Of a stretch of DNA of 64,000 bases, positions 25,717 to 37,379 are shown piece by piece. This DNA is from Arachis hypogaea. Taxonomy: Eukaryota; Streptophyta; Magnoliopsida; Fabales; Fabaceae. The stretch is from positions 153,022,699 through 153,086,698 of the forward strand of contig NC_092050.1 of assembly GCF_003086295.3 (NCBI RefSeq), given 5' to 3'. The position numbers and the translations under genes are program-made. Position 1 is the stretch's first letter. Each line of letters opens with the position of its first letter. The notes beneath the pieces are model-generated. The model had not been told where the DNA came from. It searched no databases and saw nothing but the letters and a program-made list of their open reading frames with translations.

Positions 25717-27237
25717 TGTCGAGTTATGTATATAACTAATTTTAATTTGATGATGACAAACATTATTTTATTAGACTAAACACCCAATTAGTTTTGATGG
25801 TCTTATTTAGTGTTGCAGGCTAAAGATATAAACATAGCAACAGCCCAAGATGGAACAAAGAAACAAAATCTGCTATTGTGGGTAATATTTACAAACGAAA
25901 CCCAAATAAAAATTGACAAAGAAATCACATGGATTGAGAGGTAAGTGAAGAGAATCTAAACCCTAGGTACATCACTCAAGTTGAAGCCTTTCAATGCACT
26001 TCACAAGTGTGCTTCGGTCAGAGAGAGAGAGAGCTTCTTCTTCTCCATTCATTCACCAGAGAAGAAAAAAAGAGAAAGGTTAAGCAAAAAGTAAAGGTCT
26101 AATCACTCAAATCAAACCCATTTAAGCTAAGTCAGAATTTAAAGGTGATTTATTTTTATTTGCATGCAATTTACTTTCTTCACTCCTTTCCCAACTCTCT
26201 GCTACTCTAATTTGGGATAAATGGAGAAAGTGATCTCTGATAATCACTGCTGTAAATCAAAGGCCAAAATTGTTCTTGAGGACAAAGCTCTAGCTCAAGG
26301 GTTCAGATCTGGGTTTACCACTGAACAAATTTTTCATTGCTATCCTGAAATTTTCGGTCAAGCAAAAAGACTTAGATTCAAATTTCTTAATTTAGGGATT
26401 AATTAAAAATAGTGAAAAGGTAAGTTAGTGAAGCACATAGTTCGAGAAGTTGACTTAGAAGAAAGCAACTCAGCAACATTGAAAGAGGTACAAAAGAAAA
26501 TTTTTTCTTCTTTCTAAAGACAAGGAGAGAGAACCAATGTTTGGCAGTTTGGGTATTGTTCTAAAGAGCTTCTCTGTGAAGAGTTCATTAACTTTGGACA
26601 ATATTTTCCAAGTTAAAGAAGCATTTCACCAAGATGAGAAACTCAATTAGAGTTAGCTGAATTCGGTTCAACTTATAGCAACAAAGGTTGTTGAAGCATT
26701 AATCTCCTTCATGTTTTATCGTTTGTAATTTATTTTCAATATATATATTTCTGTAATTTCTTGAGAGGTAAAAGGCTGAGTGAAACACATGAGAGGAAAG
26801 TCTAGAGTGATTTCAGATTTCTTTAGGTGTTTCAGATGTCTTGTGTCTTATACCTGTGAGGTACCCCCTTTCTAAGTTGGGTTAGCACTTAAAGTGAAGA
26901 ATTATGTATTAGCATAACCAAGTCAAGTTAGTTGAGAACTTAAGAGAAAAGAATTGGGTAAATCCTATGAATTGGTGTATGTAATACTTTAACTATAGTG
27001 AAAATTTCACCACTGGTGTATGTAATACTTTAATCCTTCATGCTTGTGTCATTCTTCTTATCTTCTTCTAAGTTCTGTTCTTTATTATTTATGAGATAAA
27101 ACGAAATTGTCTTATAAGGTTTTTGCTGCACAGTTTAAACAGATTCTAAGTAAAAATTTGTAAGCAAAGCCTTATTTCATTAAAGTAAAAGAAGGCCATA
27201 GATTCAACCCCCTTCTCTGAGCCTTCTACAACCTTCA
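25717..27237. mobile_element. Solo LTR, 1521 bp, with perfect 5-bp TSD
   Basis: The element starts TGTCGAGTTATG and ends ACCTTCA, giving the TG...CA ends of an LTR. It is bracketed by an identical AGTAG at 25712-25716 and 27238-27242. Near the 3' end the CAACCCCCTTCTCTGAG phrase is typical of legume Ty1/copia LTRs. There is no gag-pol, so the internal region has been lost by LTR-LTR recombination. A 61-codon frame at 26221-26406 (MEKVISDNHCCKSKAK) is probably fortuitous. The insertion sits beside the RRP41 relic, inside the CACTA-like element, and is therefore younger. Confidence 0.88.
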
Positions 27238-27600
27238 AGTAGTCTTTTAAATACAAAAAAGTAGTTAATAGTAAAAAATTAACAACTTACATCACTAGCG
27301 AAAGCACCTATTTTTTTACTTTATCTTTGAACTAAATGCTCTCTTAGTTTCAGATAAATAATTCAGTAAGCAAATTGCTAATCCCTTTAATTAGAGAGAG
27401 ATCCAATAAAGAAAAAATAAACATAAAAAAGGGATGGTGGCGGCGGCTTCTGAGGAGGTTTGGGGTAGGATTCTTTACTCTCCAGAGAGAGTAATCGAAC
27501 AAAAAAATTAGATGTTACATTATAATTTGTTTAGCTGCCAAAATAATCAGCTACGGAGACCATATTAAGGTTGTAAAATATTGTATTTTTATAAAAAGTA

Positions 27601-29721
27601 TTTTAAATAAGCACAATATGTGACTTACCTCAAAAAATAGCTAAAATGTTTGCTTGAGAAGGGAAGAAGTGGTTGATCAGCAAAACCGTAGCCGGGATGT
27701 AATGAATTAAAAGTAAAGGACCTAATCAAATTAGTTATTATTTCAATTGATCATACTTAATAAATTTTACTTTTAAAATTAATTAGATCTATCCTCTTAA
27801 AGATAAACATGTACTCTTCTTATATTCTTTTGGTATTCTTTTTGTAATTTTAATATTCATTCTCAATTGAATCATTTTATTCTATCACTAAAGTCTCTAA
27901 ATTAATGTATATTGTAAAATTAGGTACTAAAACTGTATTTAGCCAGAAAGAACACGGACAAAAAATATAATAATTAAAAAATATAAATTAATGTATAGTG
28001 AACACAATCACACTACAAAAATAACTATAAAATCATGAAAAAAAATTAATAAAATCAGTGCATAATCAATACTAAAGAAAAAAGTAAGATTCAGAGATAT
28101 GACAGAGTTTAAAAATCATACTAAATGAAAAAATTATACATCATCAATAATATCTAAAATCAAATAATTAATATACCTTGTTAATTTTTCCGTGGCAATA
28201 CGGGAAAAAAGAGAAAAGAAACCAATGATTGGAAAATTTAAAAGATCTGCACCCTCCCTAGTAAATTGAATTTACCTTAGGCGATGGTTTAAATTTAAGA
28301 AAAGTATAAACTGCATAAAAATATTTAAAAAGGATGGAAAAAAACACTTAATTAAGTGCAGAATTTAAAAGTGAAAATTATTTGATTTCGCCACAGTGAT
28401 CATTGAATCTGTAATTATTGAGAGAACTCATCTCAAGTTGGCCATGAACAAATAAAATCGTCGAAAAACTTCACAAAATTTGTCCACATTTGCTACTATT
28501 TTTGGGTATCTTCTCAATGGTAACTTCCATGTTTCTGGTAGTATCTTCGTCAAGGACATTCTAAACTTACAATTCATGCGGTGCACTTTCAACAAATATA
28601 GTTTATTAAAATCATTTTAAAATATTATAAGTAATTTTATCAAATATTATTTTGTAACTTATATTTATTAAAAATATATTGATTTTGATTGATTAAATAT
28701 AACTATTACAATTTCTAAAAAATTAGTTTTAAAAAGGTTCACTTTAATAAGTTACTTTTAAAAACTAAATTGGATAAAATATATTTTTATTTTGTTTTAA
28801 TTTTGTCCCTAAAATTTTTTATTTATATTAAATATATCTCTAACAACTAAATTTTTAAAAAATTATGATAAATCCAATAATAATACATAACAATTATATT
28901 TGATTTACTTGTGTTAAATATTTCTTGTAAAATTATTATTAAATGAGTCTTAAATTTTTTAAAAGTTAACCATAAAAAATATATTTAATATAATTTAATT
29001 TTAAGATAAATTTAAAATAAAATAAAACTTAAAAAATATTTTTAAAATTTTTAACAAATTTAAAAAACTAAAAACATACTTTACCGAACTAAATTTTACC
29101 AAACAGCAGTAATTTGAGCTAAAATTTGTTGACATTGACATGGACTTCTATATTACTGACCAATTTTATCGTGGACTTTGCATAAGACCTTTTTTAATTG
29201 CCAATTAAGACGATAAATGCCTTAGCGTGGCAAAGTCCTTCGGCTGGTATATAATAATGTGTTGAATAACAAAATGGAAAATCACCAAATTAAAATTAAC
29301 AAAACTATAATAATTGGTGCATTGTCAGTGTCATAACTTGGGTAGGGCTTTTGAAATGTCCCACACGTGTCGTTAGTTCCTTCCATGATGAAGATGTTGT
29401 GAATTGTGATGTGAAAATTAGATCTGAAAAGGTGCCGCTAATAATTCACATGTTTTGTTTTGTGTTTATTTATTTATTTGTCTTCTTGTGTATGTGGGGT
29501 GAATGAACTCAAAGCAAAAGGATAAGGTTGTTTGAAAGTGAAAAGAGGAAGTGACTATATTGATTTCTTAGAATGATATTATTATACTAGCAAGCATAAG
29601 TATTTTAGACTTATTTCAACGAATAATGTCTTATATTTTAAATATATTTTTACCCTTAAAATTGATAAAAAATTTAAAATAATCTATAAATTTTATTTTA
29701 TTTTAATTTTAAATTATTCTC
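27601..29721. other. AT-rich non-coding DNA with a palindromic MITE
   Basis: No gene is seen. At about 28772-29090 the left flank (GGATAAAATATATTTTTATT, then TTGTCCCTAAAATTTT) is matched, inverted, by the right flank (ATTTTTAAAATTTTTAACAAA, then ACATACTTTACC). This is a MITE of a kind common in plants. The remainder is AT-rich. Confidence 0.45.
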
Positions 29722-31314
29722 CACATACAAACATTTTTTTTATACAAGTCTTTATAAATTATTTTTTTACAAGCATTTTATTTTTTTTTTTTCTTCTTAT
29801 ATCCCTGCAGGTTCTTCTTCTTCTTCGTTATTTTTCTTCTTCGTTATCGTCGTCATCAACACTACTTCTTTCTCCTTTTTTTATTGGAATTCCTTCTCTT
29901 CCTTTTATCGTTTTGAATCCAATCAAGTGGTTGAAGTATGGTTCAATTCATAAGAAAAAAATGTAGCATTAGAGAAACATTTTTCTATATTTGCAGCAAA
30001 TTTGGGTGTAATATGCAGATATTTGGGTGTAATACGAAGATATTTGAGTGTATTTTTATTCTGATAAGTTCTGCATAATTCAAAATTTTTCTTTTTTCTC
30101 TTCCTTCTAATCATCTTCTACTGCTCTCTCTTTTTATCATCATCACTATCTTCTTTTTTTCTTCTTATTTATCTTTTTTTTTACCTTCTCAAGTTTCTTT
30201 TTGTTTTACTCTCTTAACAAGAATAAAAACAAAAAAAATCAAACAAAGAAGAAGAAGAAACACATAATGCTGCAAAATTACTTGGAAGATGATGAACTAA
30301 CATTCAGTTAACTAAAAGAAAGAAAGCAATAAGGAAAAAAAGAAGAAAAAAGTGCAGCATTAGAGAAAATATTTTTCTGTATTTGCAGCAAATTTGGGTG
30401 TAACACGAAAATATTTGGGTATAACACGAAGACATTTGGATGTATTTTAAGAATTTTGGATGTATTTTTATTCTGATAAGTTCTGCATAATTCAAAATTC
30501 TTCCTCTTCCTCTTCCTCCTCTTCATCTTCTACTGCTGCTTCTTTTTTTTTATCATCATCACCATCTTCTTTTTCTTTTTTTTCTTATTCTTCTTTTTCT
30601 TTTTGTTTTACCTTCTCAAGTTTCTTCTTATTTTACTCTCTTAACAAGAATAAAAACAAAAAAATCAAACAAAGAAGAAGAAGAAACACATAATGCTGCA
30701 AAATTACTTGGAAGATGATGAACTTACATTCATTTAACTAAAAGAAAGAAAGAAATAAGGAAAAAAAGAAGAAAAAAATGCAGTATTAGAGGAAATATTT
30801 TTCTGTATTTGCAGCAAATTTGGGTGTAACACGAAGATATTTGGGTGTATTTTTATTTTAATAAGTTCTGCATAATTCAAAACTCTTTTTCTTCCTCTTT
30901 CTCATCTGATCTTCTACTGCTTCTTCTTCCTCATCTTCTTATTTCGTTTTCTTATAATTCTTCTTGGGAGAAAAAATCAAACAAAGAAGAAAAAATACAT
31001 AATATCGCAAAATCAATAGAAAGAGGAGGAGGAAAAAAATGCAGCAACAATAACAACAATAAAAAAAACCACGATGAGGATGAAAATGCGAAGAACAAGA
31101 AGAAGGAATGCGAAGAAAAATGAGGAGGAATGCAAAGAAGAAGGAGAAGGAGCAGGAGGAAAAATGTGGAATATAAACGTTAAAGAAGAACCGTTTCTCA
31201 TTTTGCGCTATTCAAAGTTGAAAAAGCGCGTATTTACACTTTACACGTTCTTTGAATTGAGAGTTATTTTTGTTGGGTTTGGACAGACTTGTATGCTAAA
31301 AAGACTTGTATGTG
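29722..31314. mobile_element. TIR element with three internal ~0.4-kb repeats
   Basis: The left end CACATACAA...ATACAAGTCT (29722-29750) is matched by the reverse complement of the right end (31314 leftwards: CACATACAAGTCTTTTTAGC, then ATACAAGTCTG). The interior carries three direct repeats, at about 29946, 30346 and 30773. Each holds AGCATTAGAG, TTGCAGCAAATTTGGGTGTAA, an ATTTGGGTGTA pair, TTCTGATAAGTTCTGCATAA and a CTTCTTCTTC-rich tract. No conserved coding frame and no target duplication were found. The short frames here read as Ser/Phe-rich low complexity and are not genes. Confidence 0.5.
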
Positions 31315-31448
31315 TAGCAAGTCTCTTCAATTTTATAGTAACAATTTTTTATTTGTATTAAATATATTCGTGATAACTAATTTTTAAAAAAATTTAAGAT
31401 CAAATCAACAATAATTTCATAAATAACTTTTAATACAAGTAAATAAGA

Positions 31449-32837
31449 CATATTACAAGAAAATAGAATATTTGTAACAAAAACTTTGTAACAAATTTAA
31501 AATTGTTACAAAAAATTATTTTTTGTAACAAAAATTAGTAATGGTTACATAATAATAATGTTTTGTAATAACAATACAATTTGTTACAAAATGTTTTGAT
31601 ATTTTGTAACGACTTGATTTTTTTTGTTATAAATTATATTGACTTTTGTAACGAACTAGTATTTTGTTGCAAAATTTTAAAATATTTTGTAACAAAAGAT
31701 GAAGTTGTTGCAAAAGTTTTAGCTAAATCTTTTGTTGCTGTAAATTTTTTTGTTCATTTGCCAAGTATATTGATTTTTTTTGTTGAATGAAAAATCTAGG
31801 ATGGGTGTATAATTTCTGTGATGATGATATTGATGCTTTGATAAGCATGTGCTTATGCCTTCGGTTAGTAATGCAATAGGGTTTTGAATTTCAGCAGATT
31901 GTTGATATTGGCAAAACTCTGCCATTGTTCATGGAGATTCAAACCTTAGGTGACAGGACGTGAAGAACCATGTTCTGCAAAGTGTCTTGTTTTCAATGTT
32001 GCAGGTCTCATTTAATTTGAGTTGAACCGTTTGGTTATGTTGGCTGTGTGATTTTCTCACATGTTTGTGCTAACAGAACAATTTGAAACTCTAGGTACTA
32101 GAGACAGTAAAGCTCAAATTTTCTAGACAATTTTTTAGAATTGCATTAATTGACATCATATTGTTATTGTTGGTTGTCTTTTCAGATGTATGGCACTTAT
32201 TAGAAGCTTCTCCATGAGAAAGAAGATGTATGAACATGATGGGTTTGTAATTTGTAGTTTACTTTTGGAGATTTATAATTCCTTATTTTTTTGTCCTATG
32301 TATCTATCTAGTTCATTAGGCTTCTTCAATGTGTCTTGTTAGTTTGTACTTTAAAGTTTATAATATGTTGAAGATTTATAAAACACTCTTAGTTAAATGA
32401 AAGATATTTGAACTATCTATATTATTATATATTATATGAATGTTGACTTGTTGAGTAAATTAGTTAATATATTAACTAATTAAAAAATAATATAATTTGA
32501 CAAATTATGCGTGTAATTTGTATTAAAAAAATTATTACAAAATAAATAGTATTTTGTAACTAAAGAAAAAAATGTTACAAAATCAAGTTATATTTTGTAA
32601 CAAAATTTTATGATAGGAAAAAATATATTGTCACAAAAAATATTTTGAAGATAAAAATTTGTTATCACTTTTGTAACGACTTTTATTTTTTTGTATCAGA
32701 AAAATTTGTTATAAAATATTACCTTGAATTGTAACAGTTCCATTTTTTGTTATAAAAACTTTTTGTTTTAATTTATTTCAAAATTTCGATTTTTTGTAAC
32801 AATTTTTTTAGTTACAAATATTTTTTTTCTTGTAGTG
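31449..32837. mobile_element. Non-autonomous CACTA-like element, ~1.39 kb, nested in a MITE
   Basis: The right end reads TTTCTTGTAGTG (ending at 32837); its reverse complement is CACTACAAGAAA, a typical CACTA end. The left end, ATTACAAGAAAATAG at 31453, matches it with a decayed first few bases. Both subterminal regions are crowded with TTTGTAACAAAA in both orientations. DNA on either side (31340-31448 and 32838-33010) looks like the two halves of the palindromic MITE seen intact at 28772-29090, so the element appears to have inserted into one. No convincing 3-bp duplication was found. Confidence 0.55.
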
Positions 32838-33010
32838 GTTGTCAACTTATCATGCATTGTTGTTTGATTGATCATAAACTTTTTAAAATTTTAGTTGTTA
32901 GGATTATATTTGATGCAAATAGAAAATTTTAGGATAAAATTAAAACAAAATAAAATTTAAGGATATTTTTAAAATTTTTGACAAATTTTAAAGACAAAAA
33001 TAATATTTTA

Positions 33011-34289
33011 TCCTAAATTTTATTAATACAATAATTACTAAATATGTCTTGATAATTAAATTTATTAAATTTTTATAAAATTTGAATATAAAAGAGGGAA
33101 AATAGTATTAAAAGTCAATTCTTTTTAACTAATAAATAATCAATTATTAAAAAATATTCAAAATTTTAAAAAATATTTAAAAGTGAAACAAAATAAAAGT
33201 GTGATAAAAATAATTTTTTTTAGATTAAAGTTAATTATTTATAATTTATTTTTTATTTTTACGATATTTCTATTTTCTGCTGAGAATGTATAGATTTATT
33301 CTTACCCTAAAATTTTTTAACTTTTTTCAGAGACACAGATAGAAAAATCCATTATAAAGCTGCGGAACAGATGGTAAAATTCTTTGCTAAAACGATTGTA
33401 TTTTGTAAAATTTATTTATTCTAGCCTTTATTATTTAGAGTCTTATTTTTCTATAAAAGGACATATACTATATTTTAATTTGTATTAACTAATTATACTG
33501 TTTTAAGAACTATGTGGATATATATTTATTTGAATATACTTGTATCTAATAAATGATTTTGGTGAATGAATTTAAACAAAAAAAATATTAACTTTTTCTT
33601 AAAACTGTAAACAAATTATCATCGTAAAAATTTATATATTAAATAGTTAATATTAAGAATGTCTCACGTAATATTATTTATCAATTTTGTTAGAGAGACA
33701 ATGAAAAATTTAAATAATGTGAATAATGGACTATAAATTTAGTTTAATACATGTAAAAGATAAAAAATATTTTATAAATTATCTAAATAAAAAAAATTCA
33801 TTTAGTTATTCCAAAAAAAAAAAACCATTCTAAATCCCAATTTACCAAAACATTTCATTTTAATACCCTCTTTTTTTCAACCTGCTGCCACCCAACATTA
33901 ATCAATAATCATCCCATTTTACCATTGATATTTGGCTTGCCACACGCCGTTACCGGCATCGCTCATCCGTGAAAATAACCATTTACTTAAAGATAAAAAT
34001 AATCATCCGTATACCTAATGAATTGAATATCCAACATATTTTAATTATATATAACTACATCCAATCCAATCAAAATAATCATCTACATAAAAATTAAAAT
34101 AACCATTCACATACCTATTAAAATGATCATCATAAACTAACCATTGAAATAGAAAAAGAAAAAGATGAATGAACATAAGAAGCAACTATGACCAAGCTCC
34201 CTTCACTCCACGCCCACGCGTCACTTCCGTTACGGGACTTGCTATGTAGCGCCAGCTGCAATTGCGATGGTAAGGCCGGCGCTCCATGC
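33011..34289. other. AT-rich non-coding DNA left of the PICKLE fragment
   Basis: No gene is seen. From about 33830 the text changes to repetitive AATAACCAT / AATGATCATC phrases and then to a GC-richer segment (34180-34290). This may be the flank of a transposon carrying the PICKLE-like fragment. No end repeats were identified. Confidence 0.35.
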
Positions 34290-34299
34290 AGTGGTCTCC

Positions 34300-34560
34300 C
34301 ATTTCAGACAACTGGAGGCGCTTTAAATGTGTTAGGCCACTCAATGATATTGATAAAATATTAGATTGTCCTACTGCAGCTGCTGATGATGATGCCACAA
34401 ATTTAGAATCAAAGTAAATATTTGTGAAACAATACCTTGTTAAGTGGAAGGGACTCTCATGCTTGCACTGCACATGGATTCCAAAGAAAGAGTTTGTGAA
34501 AGCTTTCAAGGCTTATCCTCGTTTAAAGACTAAAAAGTGAATATCCCCTCGAAGATCGGC
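34300..34560 (+). pseudogene. PKL (pseudogene): PICKLE (CHD3) PHD-end/chromodomain fragment, disabled
   Basis: Plus-strand translation gives DNWRRFKCVRPLNDIDKILD, a short Asp-rich linker (AAADDDATNLESK), a stop, then IFVKQYLVKWKGLSCLHCTW and IPKKEFVKAFKAYPRLKTK. This is the end of the PHD finger followed by the first chromodomain of the plant CHD3 remodeller PICKLE, where the family has VKQYLVKWKGLSYLHC. The stop sits where a Gln is expected, and a small insertion shifts the frame after RLKTK. The helicase part is absent. The fragment is short and isolated in repeat DNA, so it is a duplicated or transposon-carried piece and not a gene. Confidence 0.85.
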
Positions 34561-34961
34561 CGAAAAAGATCATCTACAGCAATGTCGGAGACCATGTCAA
34601 ACAGCACCCAAACCAAGAAGAAAAAATATATATTACCTTTCGCTTTCTTCCTTAGTTGTTATCGCTTCGTGCAACGGGGGCGGATCGATCTACATGTAGA
34701 GTTCATCGACCTTTGCTATGGAGGGAGGCTGTGGCGGCATTAGTGCGGCCGACGGGAGTGCAGCGGCGTGAGGTGAGGGCTACGATGACAGCAAAGACGT
34801 ATATTAGAGTTTATGATGAGATTAGAAATAACCGTTGGTAGATTGAATGCTTTTAAATGTTAATTCTAATTTTCAAATTTTAAAATTTAAAATTAAATAA
34901 TTAATTATGATATAAATTTTTATTTTAGTTTTATTTTTTTAATAATTTATTGTTCATATTG

Positions 34962-35010
<49 letters not shown>
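34962..35010. repeat. (TTA)n microsatellite
   Basis: About sixteen uninterrupted TTA/ATT trinucleotides between AT-rich flanks. Confidence 0.95.
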
Positions 35011-37370
35011 TTTTTTATAATTTTTAATAGAAGTACCATGAGTTAAATAAATTATTTTATTGAAGGAGACGATACACCTATAACCACCGTTTACATATTT
35101 GGTTTGTCTTCAAACACGCTGCATTCTCTTAGCTCATTCCATGCTTATGCTTTGCACCGGAAAGAGAATGGCTAGAAGCTAGATGCTACCGAAGCATAAG
35201 ATAAATTAAATAAATAAATTATTAGTCGACCAGTATTAGAATGATTTTTCAGATAAATAAATAGAGTCTGATCCCTTTTTTTTCTGGAAATGACTTATTT
35301 GCTATATAACTTAGATTTATAAAAAAAAAAAAAGTCGAAATCGTTGAGTACAGGCAATAAGTCCAAATAGTAAAGACAAATTGGTAGTTTGTAAAAAAAT
35401 GTGAGAACAGCATTAAAAATAGAGGTAAAATTTGATGGGCATTTTCGTCTTTTAAAGATACGGTATTGAGAGGATTTTGACCTCCTAAAAAGAAGAATTA
35501 TTGGAGAGACGCCAAAAATCTTAACATACAGCTGCGTTGGAAGGAGACATTCGTAGAACGTTATTTTCTTATTTTCTTTTCCTATACTCAGTGATATCAA
35601 AACTAAAGTCTAAATAAAAAAAAAGCTGCAGTTATTTTCTAACTTTCATCTTTACTCACCAAATTTTAATATAGAGAAAGAAAAAATTTGCTTTTTTTTT
35701 TAATTGTGAATGTGATTAATAAAGTTTAAAAAATAAAAATAAAAATAATAATTTGTAATTTCACTAAACTTAAAAAATATATTATTTAATTTTTAAACTA
35801 TTTTATATATATAAATAAGTTAATTTATTTAATATTAATTTTAATTAGTATTAGTTAGTGTTGTTTAGAGACTGTTATTGTATTAAAATTTGTTAATGTA
35901 GTTTAAACTTTAAAACCTTAGTTTAGTTACTTAGTTAAAATATTAGTAATTAATGCTGTAATTTTTTTAATATGTTATTTAGGGATAAATGCTTTAATAA
36001 AAAAATTAAAAGGTAAGAATGAGATCGATCCCACAAAGATTAAAGGATTAAGCAAGTAATAGTTAATTGATTATTCTAGTTACACAAACATAATTGAGTG
36101 ATTAGCAACTAAAAATGTAAATGACATGAAATTAAAGGAAGCAATAAAGTGCAAGAAAGTAAATGACAAGAAAAGTAAAGTACGAAAAAGTAAAGTGCAA
36201 TAAAATAAATGACTATAAAATAAACATAAGAACCAAAGATAAAATGAACATTGGGATCAAGAGATATTATTCTTCGAATCAATTGTTTTACATCTCATCT
36301 TCAATCATGCAACTTATTGATCTCTTGGCAATCATGAGTAATTGAATCACAATTCCTTGGTAATTCAATTTCTCTAACTTTGAACAGTTGCCAATTTCTT
36401 AATCTAATTGCTCATGAGAAGAGACGAAGATTGGTTCCTAATTATACCACACACTTTTCTAAATCCAAGAATTAGAAAGATTACATATCACAATATCCAA
36501 CCCAAACCCAAACCTATTCAAGTGTGAGAAAGATTTTCAAGTATGATTCTATGATCTCTTTTTCCAAAGTTTACATAGAATTCATATGAACTCAATCTCT
36601 TTCCCTTGATAATTGAGTTCTTGAATGAAGAACGCAAATCTTTCTAGCAAATCAAAGAAAAATGAAGAGAAGAGAAAGAATGAAAACAAATTAATCCATT
36701 AAATTGCAAAAAAGCTCTCTTTCCTAATGAAAAGAGTTAGTGATTCATGACTAAAATATTTACAAAGTAATAAAGGGAATGGAGGAGAAGAAGAATGTGA
36801 AGTGTGTGAATGGAGAGTCCGAAGACCCCTCCCAGTGGTATGTAGAGTAAAAGTTTTTTAATATATTTAGAGTTAATATAAAATTAATATGATTAGTTAA
36901 AATTTTAGATTATGTTATAATTTTTTGTAATATTTAGGTATAACAAAAATAATATGTGATTAATAAGAGTGAAATATTAAAAGTTATAATTAATATTTTT
37001 TAAAATCATTTTTACTAACGTTAATAATATGTTTATAATTGTAATATTGAAATATTAAAAGTTTTTTTTAATAAATTTAATTATATGAATAATTAATTTT
37101 GGTTAGAAATAATAATTTTTACATTCAAATGTTGATGCACTTGTTGTTATGAATTTAGTTGTGATTGTGCTTATGCCTGTGGTTGTCCGTAATGGTTAGT
37201 CTTCACGAATATTGTTTTGGACTAGTAATAAGTGACAAAAAAATTGACTTCTGTATCAATTTATATAAAACTTGGATGTATCATAAGTAATGATTGGATT
37301 GAGATTTTAAAGTTTGTGATTATATCTGTTTTGCCATATTGATATTCACTTGTCGTGCGCTATGATCCAA
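35011..37370. other. Non-coding repeat-like DNA
   Basis: No gene is seen. From about 36000 to 36830 there is a more complex stretch containing GAGATCGATCCCACAAAG and repeated AGTAAATGACA / AAGTAAAGT phrases. This is probably part of an unclassified retroelement. A 101-codon minus-strand frame at 35295-35600 is Phe/Lys-rich and I regard it as chance. Confidence 0.4.
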
Positions 37371-37379
37371 TTCAAATTT

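Larger units (their letters stand above)
24284..27600. mobile_element. CACTA-like element carrying an RRP41 gene fragment; right end not located
   Basis: The left terminus CACTACCAAAAACAAGG at 24284 has the form of plant CACTA (En/Spm) ends. It is followed by subterminal repeats in both orientations built on TAGCTACA, TAGCCAC and TTGCCACAC (24305-24610). Similar words (TTTAGCTGCCAAAA and CAGCTACGG) reappear at 27530-27560, suggesting the other subterminal region. No matching TAGTG end was found, so 27600 is only approximate. The interior holds a decayed RRP41 fragment and a later solo LTR. No transposase was recognised, so it would have been non-autonomous. Confidence 0.5.

Noticed and set aside
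26221..26406. 61-codon frame MEKVISDNHCCKSK
   Set aside because: It lies wholly within the solo LTR, with no recognisable gag motif.
30460..31361. Overlapping Ser/Phe- and Lys/Glu-rich open frames
   Set aside because: They translate pyrimidine-rich (CTT)n-type tracts of the repeat units and shift frame from unit to unit.
34186..34509. 107-codon minus-strand open frame
   Set aside because: It is the antisense of the PICKLE-like fragment; the plus-strand reading explains the sequence.
35295..35600. 101-codon minus-strand open frame
   Set aside because: Phe/Lys/Tyr-rich translation from AT-rich DNA, no domain, no splice context and repeat-like surroundings.
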